Of a stretch of 64,000 nt of DNA, positions 32,952 to 42,252 are shown one piece after another (position 1 is the first letter of the stretch; every line of letters begins with the position of its first letter). Made by a program: the position numbers and the translations under genes. Source of the stretch: Halonotius sp046719765 (GTDB lineage: Archaea; Halobacteriota; Halobacteria; Halobacteriales; Haloferacaceae); NCBI RefSeq assembly GCF_046719765.1, contig NZ_JABEBY010000003.1:124001-188000 (forward strand), given 5' to 3'. Below the pieces are notes generated by a model, which was given only the letters and a program-made list of their open reading frames with translations, had not been told where the DNA came from and did no database searches.

Positions 32952-34760
32952 ATGGAACTCAACGCGCAGATCGCGCTGACCGTGCTGATGGGGGTGTTCC
33001 TCGTCGCGGTCGCCACGTTCCTCACGCGGATCGAGAACTGGCGGTCGTACACCCCTGTCGGCGGCGGGGGCTCGTTCATCGAGGAGTCCGGCTACATCGA
33101 CGAAGAGAAACCGGCCGGGATCGTCCGGTGGCTGACGACCGTCGACCACAAGGATATCGGCATCCTCTATGGGCTGTACGGGATTATCGCCTTCGCGGTT
33201 GGCGGGCTGATGGTCGTGATTATGCGGCTGGATCTCATCACCGCCAACTCGCTGCTCGGGACGGCAACCTACAACTCCCTGCTGACGAGCCACGGGATCA
33301 CGATGCTGTTCCTCTTTGGGACGCCGATCATCGCTGCGTTTGCCAACTATCTCATCCCGCTGATCATCGGGGCCGACGATATGGCGTTTCCCCGGATCAA
33401 CGCCATCGCCTTCTGGCTGTTGCCGCCGGCGGCGCTGCTGATCTGGGCGGGCTTTTTCGCCAAACCACTGGGTCTGTTCGGGCCTGCTCAGACGGCCTGG
33501 ACGATGTACACGCCGCTGTCGCTTGGGGCCGCTGGGCCGAGTGCTGACGCCGTCGGCGGGGCCGGCGTCGACCTCATGCTGCTTGGCCTCCATCTCTCGG
33601 GGATCGCCGCAACGATGGGGGCGATCAACTTCATCGCCACCATCTTCACCCAACGCGGTGAGGAGGTCTCCTGGGCCAATCTTGACATCTTCTCGTGGAC
33701 GATCCTCACCCAGTCGGGGCTGATCCTCTTTGCGTTCCCGCTGCTCGGCAGCGCGCTGTTGATGCTGTTGGCTGACCGCAACCTCGGAACAGCGTTCTTC
33801 CTGACTGACGGCGGCAACATCCTCTGGCAGCACCTCTTTTGGTTCTTCGGCCACCCTGAGGTCTACATCCTCGTGTTGCCGATGATGGGGATCGTCAGCT
33901 ACGTCCTCCCGCGGTTTGCCGGCCGGAAGTTATTCGGCTTCAAGTTCGTCGTCTACTCCACGCTGGCGATCGGCGTCCTCTCGTTCGGCGTCTGGGCCCA
34001 CCACATGTTCGCCACCGGAATCGACCCCCGCGTCCGGGCATCGTTCATGGCGGTGTCGATGGCGATTGCGATCCCCTCGGCGGTGAAGACGTTTAACTGG
34101 ATTACGACGCTGTGGAACGGCCGGGTGCGGCTGACGACGCCGATGTTATTCTGTATCGGCTTCATCTCGAACTTCATCATCGGCGGCGTCACCGGCGTCT
34201 TCCTCGCGTCGATCCCGATCGACCTTGTGCTCCACGACACCTACTACGTGGTCGGCCACTTCCACTACGTCGTGATGGGTGCGATCGCCTTCGCCGGCTT
34301 TGCGGGCATCTACTACTGGTTCCCGCTTGTCACCAACCGGATGTACCAGGCCAGCCTCGGGAAGGCCCACTTCTGGCTCACGATGGTCGGCAGCAACATC
34401 ACGTTCCTGGCGATGATCCTGCTGGGCTACGGCGGCATGCCGCGGCGGTACGCGACCTACCTCCCGGAGTTTGCGACGCTCCACCAGGTCGCCACGCTCG
34501 GAGCCGTCCTGTTGTTGATCGGCCAGATCATCTGGCTGTACAACATGGTTTCCTCGTGGTTTGAGGGCAAACGCGTCGAAAGCGGCGATCCGTGGAACCT
34601 CCGCCAGGACAACGTCCGCACCGTCGAATGGCAGTGGTTCGAGCAGAAACTCGACACGCAGATCGCCACCGACGGCGGCGACGAGGATGTCGCAACCGAC
34701 GGCGGCGAGCCGGCCGATGAGGCAGAGACGGTCGACGACGAACGCGACGGCGACGCCTGA
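32952..34760 (+). CDS. coxA: heme-copper cytochrome c oxidase subunit I (A-type)
   Basis: This 602-residue, twelve-helix protein is the catalytic subunit of terminal oxidase. Ligands seen are His114 (heme a, TSHGITM), His301 and Tyr305 of the cross-linked pair (FFGHPEVYIL), His350/His351 (AHHMFATG; copper B), and His436/His438 (VVGHFHYV) for heme a3 and heme a. The E-S/GHPEVY pattern puts it in the A family. The ATG at 32952 gives 34 residues before the first core segment. Subunits II and III are not adjacent. A T-run terminator follows at 34781. Confidence 0.95.
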   Translation: MELNAQIALTVLMGVFLVAVATFLTRIENWRSYTPVGGGGSFIEESGYIDEEKPAGIVRWLTTVDHKDIGILYGLYGIIAFAVGGLMVVIMRLDLITANSLLGTATYNSLLTSHGITMLFLFGTPIIAAFANYLIPLIIGADDMAFPRINAIAFWLLPPAALLIWAGFFAKPLGLFGPAQTAWTMYTPLSLGAAGPSADAVGGAGVDLMLLGLHLSGIAATMGAINFIATIFTQRGEEVSWANLDIFSWTILTQSGLILFAFPLLGSALLMLLADRNLGTAFFLTDGGNILWQHLFWFFGHPEVYILVLPMMGIVSYVLPRFAGRKLFGFKFVVYSTLAIGVLSFGVWAHHMFATGIDPRVRASFMAVSMAIAIPSAVKTFNWITTLWNGRVRLTTPMLFCIGFISNFIIGGVTGVFLASIPIDLVLHDTYYVVGHFHYVVMGAIAFAGFAGIYYWFPLVTNRMYQASLGKAHFWLTMVGSNITFLAMILLGYGGMPRRYATYLPEFATLHQVATLGAVLLLIGQIIWLYNMVSSWFEGKRVESGDPWNLRQDNVRTVEWQWFEQKLDTQIATDGGDEDVATDGGEPADEAETVDDERDGDA

Positions 34761-34780
34761 TCGGCGCGACCGACACGGTC

Positions 34781-34786
34781 TTTTTT
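34781..34786 (+). terminator. T-run terminator after coxA
   Basis: A six-T run (GGTC-TTTTTT-CACC) lies 20 bases after the coxA stop and 25 bases before the next gene, a typical archaeal intrinsic terminator. Confidence 0.45.
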
Positions 34787-34811
34787 CACCGTTAGCTGTT
34801 GAGGGGGTGAT

Positions 34812-35318
34812 ATGCTGCGACGAGAAGCGAGTCTCGCATCCGGCGGAGTGCTCGCCACCGGCAGCGTCGCCGGCTGTCTGGGACAGCCGACAGGGTCAGC
34901 GAGTGACGACGAAGAGACAACGACGGATAGTGGGTCGACCGAGATCGCTGACGATGCTGCACTGGAGGCAACACTCGAAGTCGGCGACGACAGCCGGACG
35001 TTGTTTACGACCGCCGACATCGCGCGTGTCGGTGCCGTTTCAACACGGCCACAGACTGGGCCATCGGTACCGATCGAACTCACGGCGGCGGGAACTGAAT
35101 CGGTCACCCAGACAGCCGCCGCTGTCGACCTCGATAGCAGCTACGAGGCGGCAACGATCACCATCACCCTCGATGGCGAGCGGATCAATCAGTTCGGGAT
35201 CAACGCCGAGCTCGCAGCGGAGATGGCGGGCGGCGGGTGGAGCGGCCAGTTCGTCCTCACCTTTGTCGATGAGGCCGCAGCCACAGCGTTCCGTGATCGC
35301 CTGCTTGCTGAGGGCTAA
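34812..35318 (+). CDS. lipoprotein with SecD-P1-like domain
   Basis: This 168-residue lipoprotein has a signal with the lipobox-like VAGC (Cys22) and a Ser/Thr/Asp-rich linker. The region from about 65 to 165 (LFTTADIARV, VPIELTAAGTESVTQ, FGINAELAAEMAGGGWSGQFVLTFVDEAAATAF) resembles the P1 head subdomain seen in SecD/SecF, so it may interact with secreted proteins. It follows coxA, beyond the T-run, with its own SD-like GAGGGGGTGAT before the ATG. Function is unknown. Confidence 0.7.
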   Translation: MLRREASLASGGVLATGSVAGCLGQPTGSASDDEETTTDSGSTEIADDAALEATLEVGDDSRTLFTTADIARVGAVSTRPQTGPSVPIELTAAGTESVTQTAAAVDLDSSYEAATITITLDGERINQFGINAELAAEMAGGGWSGQFVLTFVDEAAATAFRDRLLAEG

Positions 35319-35332
35319 CTGCCGTGGGCTGA

Positions 35333-35416
35333 CTACATCACCAGCACGATGCCGGTCACAAACATCATCAGCGCGATCCCGCCGAGAACGAGGCCGAGCA
35401 GGTCGCTGTCATCCAT
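35333..35416 (-). CDS. 27-residue membrane micro-protein
   Basis: The peptide starts with MDDSDLLGLV, followed by one hydrophobic helix ending GIALMMFVTGIVLVM. The short frame is in codon register with haloarchaeal usage and lies 14 bases from the preceding lipoprotein's stop. It may be an accessory of the oxidase or a membrane stabiliser. It is too short for a family call; I retain it because tiny single-helix proteins are typical beside respiratory genes. Confidence 0.35.
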   Translation of the reverse strand: MDDSDLLGLVLGGIALMMFVTGIVLVM

Positions 35417-35519
35417 ACCGAGAGTTAGGCTGCCGACCTCAAAACGACATCGGTCGGAGGAAACCGGAACAACATCGATCGGACGAAACGGGTAACTGCG
35501 TGCCGCCCCCACGCGGTGT

Positions 35520-35837
35520 ATGGCCACAAACGTCGGCGGTCGGCGGCTCGTCGTCGCCCTCTACGGCGTGATCGTCTGTTTCACCGGGGTTGCCGGCTAC
35601 CTCGCGGCGGGCGTCGTCGGCGAGATCGAGCCGCCCCGGTTTCTGTTTCTCATCCCGTTTCCGGCCACCCGGCTCGGACTGGCGGCCTACGGCGCGCTCA
35701 CGATCGCGCTGATCCTTGGGGTGCTACTGATCGCCGTCACCGTCGTCGCCGACCGGGTTGACGACGTGGAGCCGACACGGAATCGCTCGACCGAAGCGGA
35801 GGAATCGACACCAGCCACCGAAGAAAACGACGAGTAA
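35520..35837 (+). CDS. two-helix membrane protein (DUF7520-like)
   Basis: This 105-residue protein has two hydrophobic segments (about 9-32 and 50-76) and an acidic C-terminal tail (ADRVDDVEPTRNRSTEAEES). It resembles a haloarchaeal membrane protein family, DUF7520, often near oxidase genes. Proximity to coxA suggests, but does not prove, a role in the respiratory complex. No catalytic motif is visible. Confidence 0.55.
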   Translation: MATNVGGRRLVVALYGVIVCFTGVAGYLAAGVVGEIEPPRFLFLIPFPATRLGLAAYGALTIALILGVLLIAVTVVADRVDDVEPTRNRSTEAEESTPATEENDE

Positions 35838-35939
35838 TCGCAGGCCGAAAACAGCCGGCGGCAGTGTCCGACCCAAACATATGTCCAGTTCTCTGAGTGA
35901 CGCGTGTATCTTTAGTAATTGTACATGATAGAACTGTGC

Positions 35940-36209
35940 ATGAGTGTCGATGCCGGCGACGGCGACGTGTTGACCGCCGCGGTACGGACGGCCGACGGCA
36001 CCGGATATGCGGCGTACAACGAGCGTGCCGACGGCTCGGTCGCGCCCTTCTATGTCGTCTACGCCGACAGCGACCGCACCGATCGGTACGGCTACATCTG
36101 CGGGGCCTGCGGCAGCCTTGCGGTCGGAATGGATCCGATGGGGCGACTCGACTGTGCGGAGTGTGACAACAGCCGGAAGGCCGCACAGTGGGACGCCGCC
36201 TATCTCTGA
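35940..36209 (+). CDS. DUF5816-type zinc-ribbon protein
   Basis: This 89-residue protein has a zinc-ribbon-like Cys set (CGACGS and CAECDN: CxxC around 61-64 and CxxC around 79-82) between PFYVVYADSDRTDRYGYI and a short C-terminal RKAAQWDAAYL. It is like DUF5816 in haloarchaea. An ATG at 35925 would add five residues; a TATA-like TCTTTAGTAA lies about 25 bases upstream. Function unknown. Confidence 0.65.
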   Translation: MSVDAGDGDVLTAAVRTADGTGYAAYNERADGSVAPFYVVYADSDRTDRYGYICGACGSLAVGMDPMGRLDCAECDNSRKAAQWDAAYL

Positions 36210-36242
36210 GTTGGCCCCAGCACACAGAGATCAATCACACCA

Positions 36243-37922
36243 TTAGGCGTCGACGATCGGCGTGCCGGACAGCAGCACGCGAACCATACTCCCCTCCGCC
36301 GTCGACTCGAAGCTGAGGTCGCCGCCGAGATAGTCGACGATCCACGTCACGATCCAGAGACCGATCCCCGAGCCGTGGCGCAACGGAGTTTCGCTGCCCG
36401 CCTCCAGCACATCGAACTCGTGGGCCGGGATGCCGGGCCCGTCGTCGCTGATCTCGATGCGAACGACGCCGTCGTCGACGCTGATCGCAAGCTCGACGCG
36501 CGGGCGGTCGGCGTCGGTGTGTTCGATCCCGTTTTCGAGCAGTTCGGTGAGCAGCCGCCTGAGCAGCGGCTCATGAGAGACAACCCGGAGCGTCGCCGGC
36601 ATCTGAACGGTGAGCTCACAGTCGTATGTCTCACGGAGCGAGCCGACAACCGAGTCGACAGTCTCACCGAGGGCAACCGCCTGTCGCTGTTGTTGGGAGG
36701 CCTCCAGCACCGTCTCGACCGCACGCGCCTTCGTCGCCGTCCGCTGGGTGTGTTCGATCTGGGTTGCGATCCGGTCGCGGAGCGTGTCGGTCTCGATCTC
36801 TTCGGTGTGAGCGAGGATCGTATCCAGATCGTTCCGCAGATTGTGTCGCAGCACGCGGGTGAGCACGGCAAGCTGTTGTTCCCGCGTTTGGCGGTCGGTG
36901 ATATCCCGCAGCAGCACCGTTCGCCCGATCGTGGTCTCCTCGCCGTCGGCAACGGCGTCGATCGTCACCTCGTAACGACGGTGACCGTCGGCCGTAGCCA
37001 GGGAGAGCCGCGTCGGTGAGTCGGTCGGCAACGGGGTGATCCCCTGCAACACCGCACCCAACTCTTGGCCGATGATCGTCTCAGCCGAGCTGCCGACGAT
37101 CCGGCTGGCCTCGGCGTTGGCATCGAGGATCCGGTCGTCGGTGTCGATGAGGAACAGCCCGACCGCAAGCGTTTCCAGCACCTCATCGCGGGCGACGGCG
37201 TCGGTCTCCGGAAACGCCGTAAACACCTGGTAGCGATCGACGGCGACCGCGACGCCGACAGCGGCGACACCAAAGCCGAGGAAGGTCACATCGACCGGCA
37301 GATAGTCAACAGTGTCACCGCCGGCCGTCGGGCGGCTGATCCGGCTGGCAAACGCCATGAGATACGGCGCGAGCAGGGCTATCGTGAGGACGGCAACCTG
37401 GCGGTAGCTGACCTGTCGATACCGGCGGGCAAGCCGGACGAGCAGGTAACAGCCAACGACGAGAGAGCCGATCAGGCCGAGTACCACCAGAATGACCACA
37501 AGCCAGTAGAGCCCGACGAGGCTGTCGGGGGCGGCTTCGCCGGCGGCCTCCCGAATCACGATCAGCGTCGGCAGCAGGGCGATCGGCGTCGCCGCCAGCA
37601 GCTCCCGGCGGCGGGTCACCAGCTCGCTGCGGCCGGTAAACGCGAGGGTATATCGCAGCCACAGGATCGGGCCGGCGACGGCGGCGGCGGTGATCGCCAG
37701 CCCGCGAAGGTCGCTGCCGAAAACGGGGAGCGAGGCGTCAACACCGAGGATCGACGGCCCCAACACGAGCGTTGCCCAGAGCGTCTGAGAACCCACCAGG
37801 AGGACAACAGGTCGGGCGACCGGGGTCGATCGATACCGGAGGATGTGAGCGAAGACGGCCAGCAGGCTCACCAGCGCGCTCACACGAAGGAGGGCCACGA
37901 CCGGCAGGCTATCGAACGCCAT
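36243..37922 (-). CDS. 7TM-PAS sensor histidine kinase
   Basis: This 559-residue protein begins with seven hydrophobic segments (about residues 8-230), the histidine-kinase N-terminal 7TM domain. A PAS domain follows (about 250-345), then HisKA with RHNLRND (His360), N box (TELLENGIEHTD, about 455-470) and ATPase motifs DDGPGIP and GSGIGLWI. The 7TM unit may sense a small ligand or the membrane state. The gene is divergent from the MinD-like gene and next to respiratory genes; no partner regulator is seen. Confidence 0.9.
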   Translation of the reverse strand: MAFDSLPVVALLRVSALVSLLAVFAHILRYRSTPVARPVVLLVGSQTLWATLVLGPSILGVDASLPVFGSDLRGLAITAAAVAGPILWLRYTLAFTGRSELVTRRRELLAATPIALLPTLIVIREAAGEAAPDSLVGLYWLVVILVVLGLIGSLVVGCYLLVRLARRYRQVSYRQVAVLTIALLAPYLMAFASRISRPTAGGDTVDYLPVDVTFLGFGVAAVGVAVAVDRYQVFTAFPETDAVARDEVLETLAVGLFLIDTDDRILDANAEASRIVGSSAETIIGQELGAVLQGITPLPTDSPTRLSLATADGHRRYEVTIDAVADGEETTIGRTVLLRDITDRQTREQQLAVLTRVLRHNLRNDLDTILAHTEEIETDTLRDRIATQIEHTQRTATKARAVETVLEASQQQRQAVALGETVDSVVGSLRETYDCELTVQMPATLRVVSHEPLLRRLLTELLENGIEHTDADRPRVELAISVDDGVVRIEISDDGPGIPAHEFDVLEAGSETPLRHGSGIGLWIVTWIVDYLGGDLSFESTAEGSMVRVLLSGTPIVDA

Positions 37923-38044
37923 CGGGTGGGCGTGTGTTCCGATACCGCCGGTTTACGCTTGTTGGTCGCGGCGACCGGTGGACGATCCCGATAGCCAACA
38001 TATTAATGACATGATTTATACCGGTGTCGGTGTGAAAGGCGACT

Positions 38045-38965
38045 ATGGGTGAGGGGAGAGTCATCGCAGTCGCAGGCGCAAAAGGCGGGGTCGGCAAGAC
38101 GACGACCGCGATCAATCTCGGGGTCGCGTTGGCCCAGACCGGCCAAACTGTCGCCGTCGTCGAACTCGATCTTGCGATGGCGAACATCATCGATTTCCTG
38201 CAGTTTGAGCCCGACCGCACCCTCCACGACGTGTTATCCGGAACCGCGCCAACAACCGAGGCTCTGTATCCGATCGACGACCGGATGCACGTGTTGCCCT
38301 CCGGCACTGAACTGGCCGGGTTCAACGCGATCAACGTCGCTGCCCTCGCGCCGGTGATCCGCAGCCTCCGGCCGGCCTACGACTTTGTCCTGCTTGATAC
38401 CGCAGCCGGCGTCAGCCCCGAAACGATCTACCCGCTCCGGCTGGCCGATGAGGTGCTGATCGTCTCGACACCCCGGGTTGCCGCGATCCGCGACGCCAAG
38501 AAGACCATCGAGCTCGCCGGTCGCGTCAACGGCGAGGTGATGGGCGTCGTCTTCGTCCGGGCGGGCTCCGGGCGCGCGCCGCCGCCCGAGCGGTTGGCGA
38601 CGTTTCTCGAAACCGATCTGGTCGGCGTCGTCCCGGAGGATGGAACGGTCGCCGCCGCCCAGGATATGAGCGAACCGGTCTGTTTGTTCGACCCCGACAG
38701 CCCGGCGGCAACGGCGTACCAGGAGATCGCCGACAGCCTCGTCCTCACCGACGCGGCAGGTGGGGCGGACGACGGGGACGACGACACCGTCCTCGGGATG
38801 GGTGGTGTCGCCGATCTACAGAACGCCGAGAAGATCGTCGAAAACGCCGCCGAGGCCGATCCTGACGGGATGGGCGGGACGACCAAGCCGCTTGAGGGCA
38901 ACGAGCTGTCGACCGGCGATCCCGACGACAACGGCTTCGAGTTCGTCAAGCGAAAAGGCGAGTAG
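38045..38965 (+). CDS. MinD-like ParA-family ATPase
   Basis: This 306-residue P-loop ATPase has the deviant Walker A GAKGGVGKTT (10-19), Walker B in DFVLLDTAAG (about 112-121), and a C-terminal acidic, low-complexity tail (about 235-306) that carries FEFVKRKGE at its end. Haloarchaea have several MinD paralogues that pattern motility and chemotaxis machinery rather than division; no MinE or MinC is present. A conserved membrane-targeting amphipathic helix is not evident. It is divergent from the sensor kinase. Confidence 0.86.
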   Translation: MGEGRVIAVAGAKGGVGKTTTAINLGVALAQTGQTVAVVELDLAMANIIDFLQFEPDRTLHDVLSGTAPTTEALYPIDDRMHVLPSGTELAGFNAINVAALAPVIRSLRPAYDFVLLDTAAGVSPETIYPLRLADEVLIVSTPRVAAIRDAKKTIELAGRVNGEVMGVVFVRAGSGRAPPPERLATFLETDLVGVVPEDGTVAAAQDMSEPVCLFDPDSPAATAYQEIADSLVLTDAAGGADDGDDDTVLGMGGVADLQNAEKIVENAAEADPDGMGGTTKPLEGNELSTGDPDDNGFEFVKRKGE

Positions 38966-39009
38966 CTGGCGGTAGCAGCACCGACTCAGTCGTCGCCGCA
39001 GCCCGCGAG

Positions 39010-41001
39010 TTAGTCGTCGCCGCGTGCGGCCGTCTGGATGTCGTCGACGATCTCGGGATTGCGGAGCGTGCTCGTATCACCAAGCTCGTCGTCGTTGGCG
39101 ATGTTTTCCAAGAGGCGGCGCATGATCTTCCCCGAGCGGGTTTTCGGGAGCTCCGGCGTGAAGACAACCTTCTCGGGGCGGGCGATCGGGCCGATGGCGT
39201 CTTCGACACCCTCAATGATCCGATCGCGGAGCGTGTCGTCCTCCTCGTAGCCGTCCTCGGTGATGACGTAGGCGTACACCGCCTCGCCTTTGATCTCGTG
39301 GTCGCCGCCGACGACGGCGGCCTCGGCGACACCCTCGACGCCGACGATCGCGGATTCGATCTCCATCGTGCCGAGGCGGTGGCCCGACACGTTGAGCACG
39401 TCGTCGACACGGCCAAGGACGGTGAAGTAGCCATCCTCGTCGAGTTTCGCGCCGTCCTCGGGGAAGTATACCCAGTCGGCCGACTCGTCGCTGTCGACCT
39501 GTGAGTATTCCCGCCAGTACTCGTTGATAAAGCGGTCGTCGTTGTTGTACAGCGTGCGCAGCATGCCGGGCCACGGTTTGTTGACGACGAGATAGCCGGC
39601 CTCACCAGCCCCGACCGGGCTACCGCGAACGTCGACGATGTCCGCGCTGACCCCCGGCAGCGGCGGCCCCGCGGAACCGGGTTTCATCTCACCGATCGCC
39701 GGCAGCGTCGTCAGCATCATCCCGCCGGTCTCGGTCTGCCACCAAGTGTCGACGACGGGGCAGGACTCGTCGCCGATGTGTTGATAGTACCATTTCCACG
39801 CGCGTGGGTTGATCGGCTCGCCGACGGTGCCGAGCAGCCGGAGACTCGAAAGGTCGTGGGCGTCAGGGTACTCCGTGCCCCACTTCATGAACGAGCGGAT
39901 CGCCGTCGGCGCGGTGTACAGCTGGTTGGCTTCGTACTCCTCAATGATCTCCCAGAGGCGGTGGCGGTCGGGATAATCCGGCGTCCCCTCGTACATCATC
40001 GTCGTCGTGCCCAAGGCGAGCGGCCCGTAGACGATGTAGGAGTGGCCGGTGATCCAGCCGATATCGGCCGCACAGAAATAGGTATCCGCGGGTTTGATGT
40101 CGAGCACCGCATGCGAGGTCCACGTCGCCCACGAGAGGTAACCACCTGTCGTGTGTTTGACCCCCTTCGGCTGGCCGGTCGTTCCGGAAGTGTACATCAG
40201 GAACAGCATATCCTCCGCGCTGCGGGAAACGGGGTCAACCGTCTCGTCGTCGTGGGCGGCGACGAGGTCGGCGTAGGTGTCGTGGCCCGAAAGATCGTGA
40301 TCGAAGCTATCATCGTCGGGGAGGCGGTTGACGACGATCGTGTCGGTGTCGTGGTCGACGCCGGCCAGTCCCTCGGTTGCTTTCTCGAAGTGGTTCAGCG
40401 GATCGCCGCGGCGGTAGTAGCCGTCACAGGTGATCAGCTGTTCGGAGTCGGCGGCGTTCATCCGCGTCGCCAGAGCATCGGCCGAAAAGCCCGCGAAGAC
40501 AACGGAGTGGGGCGCGCCGATCCGGGCACACGCCAGCATGGCGATCGGCAACTCGGGGATCATCGGCATATACAGCGTGACGATGTCGTCTTCCTCAACG
40601 CCCTGGGCGCGGAGGGCGGCGGCAAAGGCGTTGACCTCGTCATGAAGCTCCCGATAGGTGTAGGTGCGGTTTGCCTCGTCGGTCGGTTCGCCGACCCACT
40701 CGATGGCGGCCTCGTCGCCGCGCTCGTCGAGATGGCGGTCGAGACAGTTGGCGGCAGCGTTCAGCTCGCCGTCGGCAAACCACTCGTAGAACGGCGGGTT
40801 GCTGTCGTCGAGGATCTCGGTATATTCGGTGTCCCACTCCAGCATGTCGGCCGCTGCTGTCCAGCAGTCCGGCCAGTTGGCCGCAAACTCGTCGTAGATA
40901 TCGGGGTCGGTGACGTTCGCCTGCTCGACGAACGAAGCGGGCGGTTCGAAGGAGTCCTGTTCGGCGAGTCTGGCTTCGAGTTCGACATCAGGATCAGCCA
41001 T
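39010..41001 (-). CDS. acs: acetate-CoA ligase (acetyl-CoA synthetase)
   Basis: This 663-residue adenylating enzyme activates acetate to acetyl-CoA with ATP. The P-loop-like YTSGTTGQPKGVKH (about 275-288), the WWQTETGG motif (about 425-432), GRVDDVLNVSGHRLGT hinge (about 540-555) and the C-terminal catalytic lysine in KTRSGKIMRR (about 635) are all present. Length equals the family's. It is the ATP-to-AMP enzyme rather than the ADP-forming one. The promoter is divergent from the FIST gene and has TTTATCA at about 41029-41036 (complement). Confidence 0.95.
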   Translation of the reverse strand: MADPDVELEARLAEQDSFEPPASFVEQANVTDPDIYDEFAANWPDCWTAAADMLEWDTEYTEILDDSNPPFYEWFADGELNAAANCLDRHLDERGDEAAIEWVGEPTDEANRTYTYRELHDEVNAFAAALRAQGVEEDDIVTLYMPMIPELPIAMLACARIGAPHSVVFAGFSADALATRMNAADSEQLITCDGYYRRGDPLNHFEKATEGLAGVDHDTDTIVVNRLPDDDSFDHDLSGHDTYADLVAAHDDETVDPVSRSAEDMLFLMYTSGTTGQPKGVKHTTGGYLSWATWTSHAVLDIKPADTYFCAADIGWITGHSYIVYGPLALGTTTMMYEGTPDYPDRHRLWEIIEEYEANQLYTAPTAIRSFMKWGTEYPDAHDLSSLRLLGTVGEPINPRAWKWYYQHIGDESCPVVDTWWQTETGGMMLTTLPAIGEMKPGSAGPPLPGVSADIVDVRGSPVGAGEAGYLVVNKPWPGMLRTLYNNDDRFINEYWREYSQVDSDESADWVYFPEDGAKLDEDGYFTVLGRVDDVLNVSGHRLGTMEIESAIVGVEGVAEAAVVGGDHEIKGEAVYAYVITEDGYEEDDTLRDRIIEGVEDAIGPIARPEKVVFTPELPKTRSGKIMRRLLENIANDDELGDTSTLRNPEIVDDIQTAARGDD

Positions 41002-41122
41002 TGGTGTCTGATTTCAGTTGATTATCCATGATAAATCTACCCACCCGATTTCGACCGATCTGAATCGGGTCGGCGACCGGCCGAAGCCAACCTATACATC
41101 TATCAACAGGTGTCGCAAGATC

Positions 41123-41134
41123 TTAATATAATAA
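41123..41134 (+). promoter_or_regulatory. TATA-like promoter of the FIST gene
   Basis: TTAATATAATAA is centred 27 bases before the FIST ATG at 41155, a canonical distance for a leaderless transcript. The 60 bases before the gene are unusually AT-rich. Confidence 0.55.
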
Positions 41135-41154
41135 CTAATAAGCATCAATAATTA

Positions 41155-42252
41155 ATGAAGTGGGTCTACAGCTCGGCGACAGGTGAGGCGCTTCGATCCG
41201 AGCTTACCACGCTCGGATCACGTGAGGATGTTGCGGGGCTGGTGCTGTTGGCGACACCGTCTGTCGATGTGACAAACGAGGGGTTTGAAACAACGCTGCA
41301 GTCGGTGTCGGTGCCGGTCTGTGGCGGGGTCTTTCCACAGGTGATCGCCGACGGCGAGCGACACGACGCCGGCCTCTTGGCGATCGGCCTGCCGAGCGAG
41401 CCAACGATCACGGTTGTCTCCGAGCTGAGCGATCCCGACGCCTCGCTGCCGGCCAACGGCTCCGAGGCGGCGTTCGTCTTTGTCGACGCCTACGCCGACC
41501 CCGATGGGGTGGAATCGCTGATCGACGCGCTGTTCCGCACCTACAGCGTCGGGCTCAGCGTTGTCGGCGGCGGTGCCGGCCGGCTTGACGACGACGGGCC
41601 CTCGCTGTTCACCGCCGACGGCGTCATCGAGGATGCGGCGGTGATGGCGGTCGTCGATCAGGCGATGGGGATCGGGGTTCGACACGGTTGGGAGGAGCTC
41701 GCCGGCCCCTTCCGTGTCACCGACGCCGACGGCGGCACGATCCGCGAGCTTGACGGTGAGCCGGCCTTCGACGTATACCACGACGCGATCGAAACCAACA
41801 CCGAGACGACGGTGCAACGGGACTCGTTTTTCGAGACCGCCACCGCCCACCCGTTCGGCATCAGCCGGCTGGACGGCGAGCCGATCGTCCGCGACCCCTT
41901 CGACCTCGACGGCGCGGCGATCAGCTGTTTCGGCCCCGTGCCGGAGGGTGAGTTTGTGACCGTTCTCTCCGGGGAGCCCGATACGCTGATCGGTGCCGCC
42001 GAGCAGGCGGCCGACACCGCACTCGACGATGAGACGGTCGCCGAAGATGCGGGGACGCTCTGTGTCTTCGACTGTATCTCCCGACAGCTGTATCTGCAAG
42101 ACAGCTTCGACCGGGAGATCAGTGCGATCGACACCGACGCGCTGCCGATGGTCGGCGCGCTCACAATCGGCGAGATCGCCAACGACGGGACGGGGCATCT
42201 CGACTACTACAACAAAACAGCGGTTGTCGCGGCGGTGAGCGACGATGCCTGA
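41155..42252 (+). CDS. FIST N/C domain sensory protein
   Basis: This 365-residue protein is made of an N-terminal FIST domain (about 10-190, including DVAGLVLLATPSV and VVGGGAGR) and a C-terminal FIST_C domain (about 210-355; DCISRQLYLQ, GALTIGEIA). FIST domains bind small ligands such as amino acids and occur in signal transduction. The gene's last codons overlap the start of the following sensor kinase by eight bases (42245-42252), so it is tightly coupled to it and probably supplies its signal. Confidence 0.88.
   Translation: MKWVYSSATGEALRSELTTLGSREDVAGLVLLATPSVDVTNEGFETTLQSVSVPVCGGVFPQVIADGERHDAGLLAIGLPSEPTITVVSELSDPDASLPANGSEAAFVFVDAYADPDGVESLIDALFRTYSVGLSVVGGGAGRLDDDGPSLFTADGVIEDAAVMAVVDQAMGIGVRHGWEELAGPFRVTDADGGTIRELDGEPAFDVYHDAIETNTETTVQRDSFFETATAHPFGISRLDGEPIVRDPFDLDGAAISCFGPVPEGEFVTVLSGEPDTLIGAAEQAADTALDDETVAEDAGTLCVFDCISRQLYLQDSFDREISAIDTDALPMVGALTIGEIANDGTGHLDYYNKTAVVAAVSDDA

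Noticed and set aside
38045..38965. MinD-like ATPase as a plasmid partition protein (ParA)
   Set aside because: No ParB, centromere-like repeat or replication gene is nearby; the surrounding genes are chromosomal.
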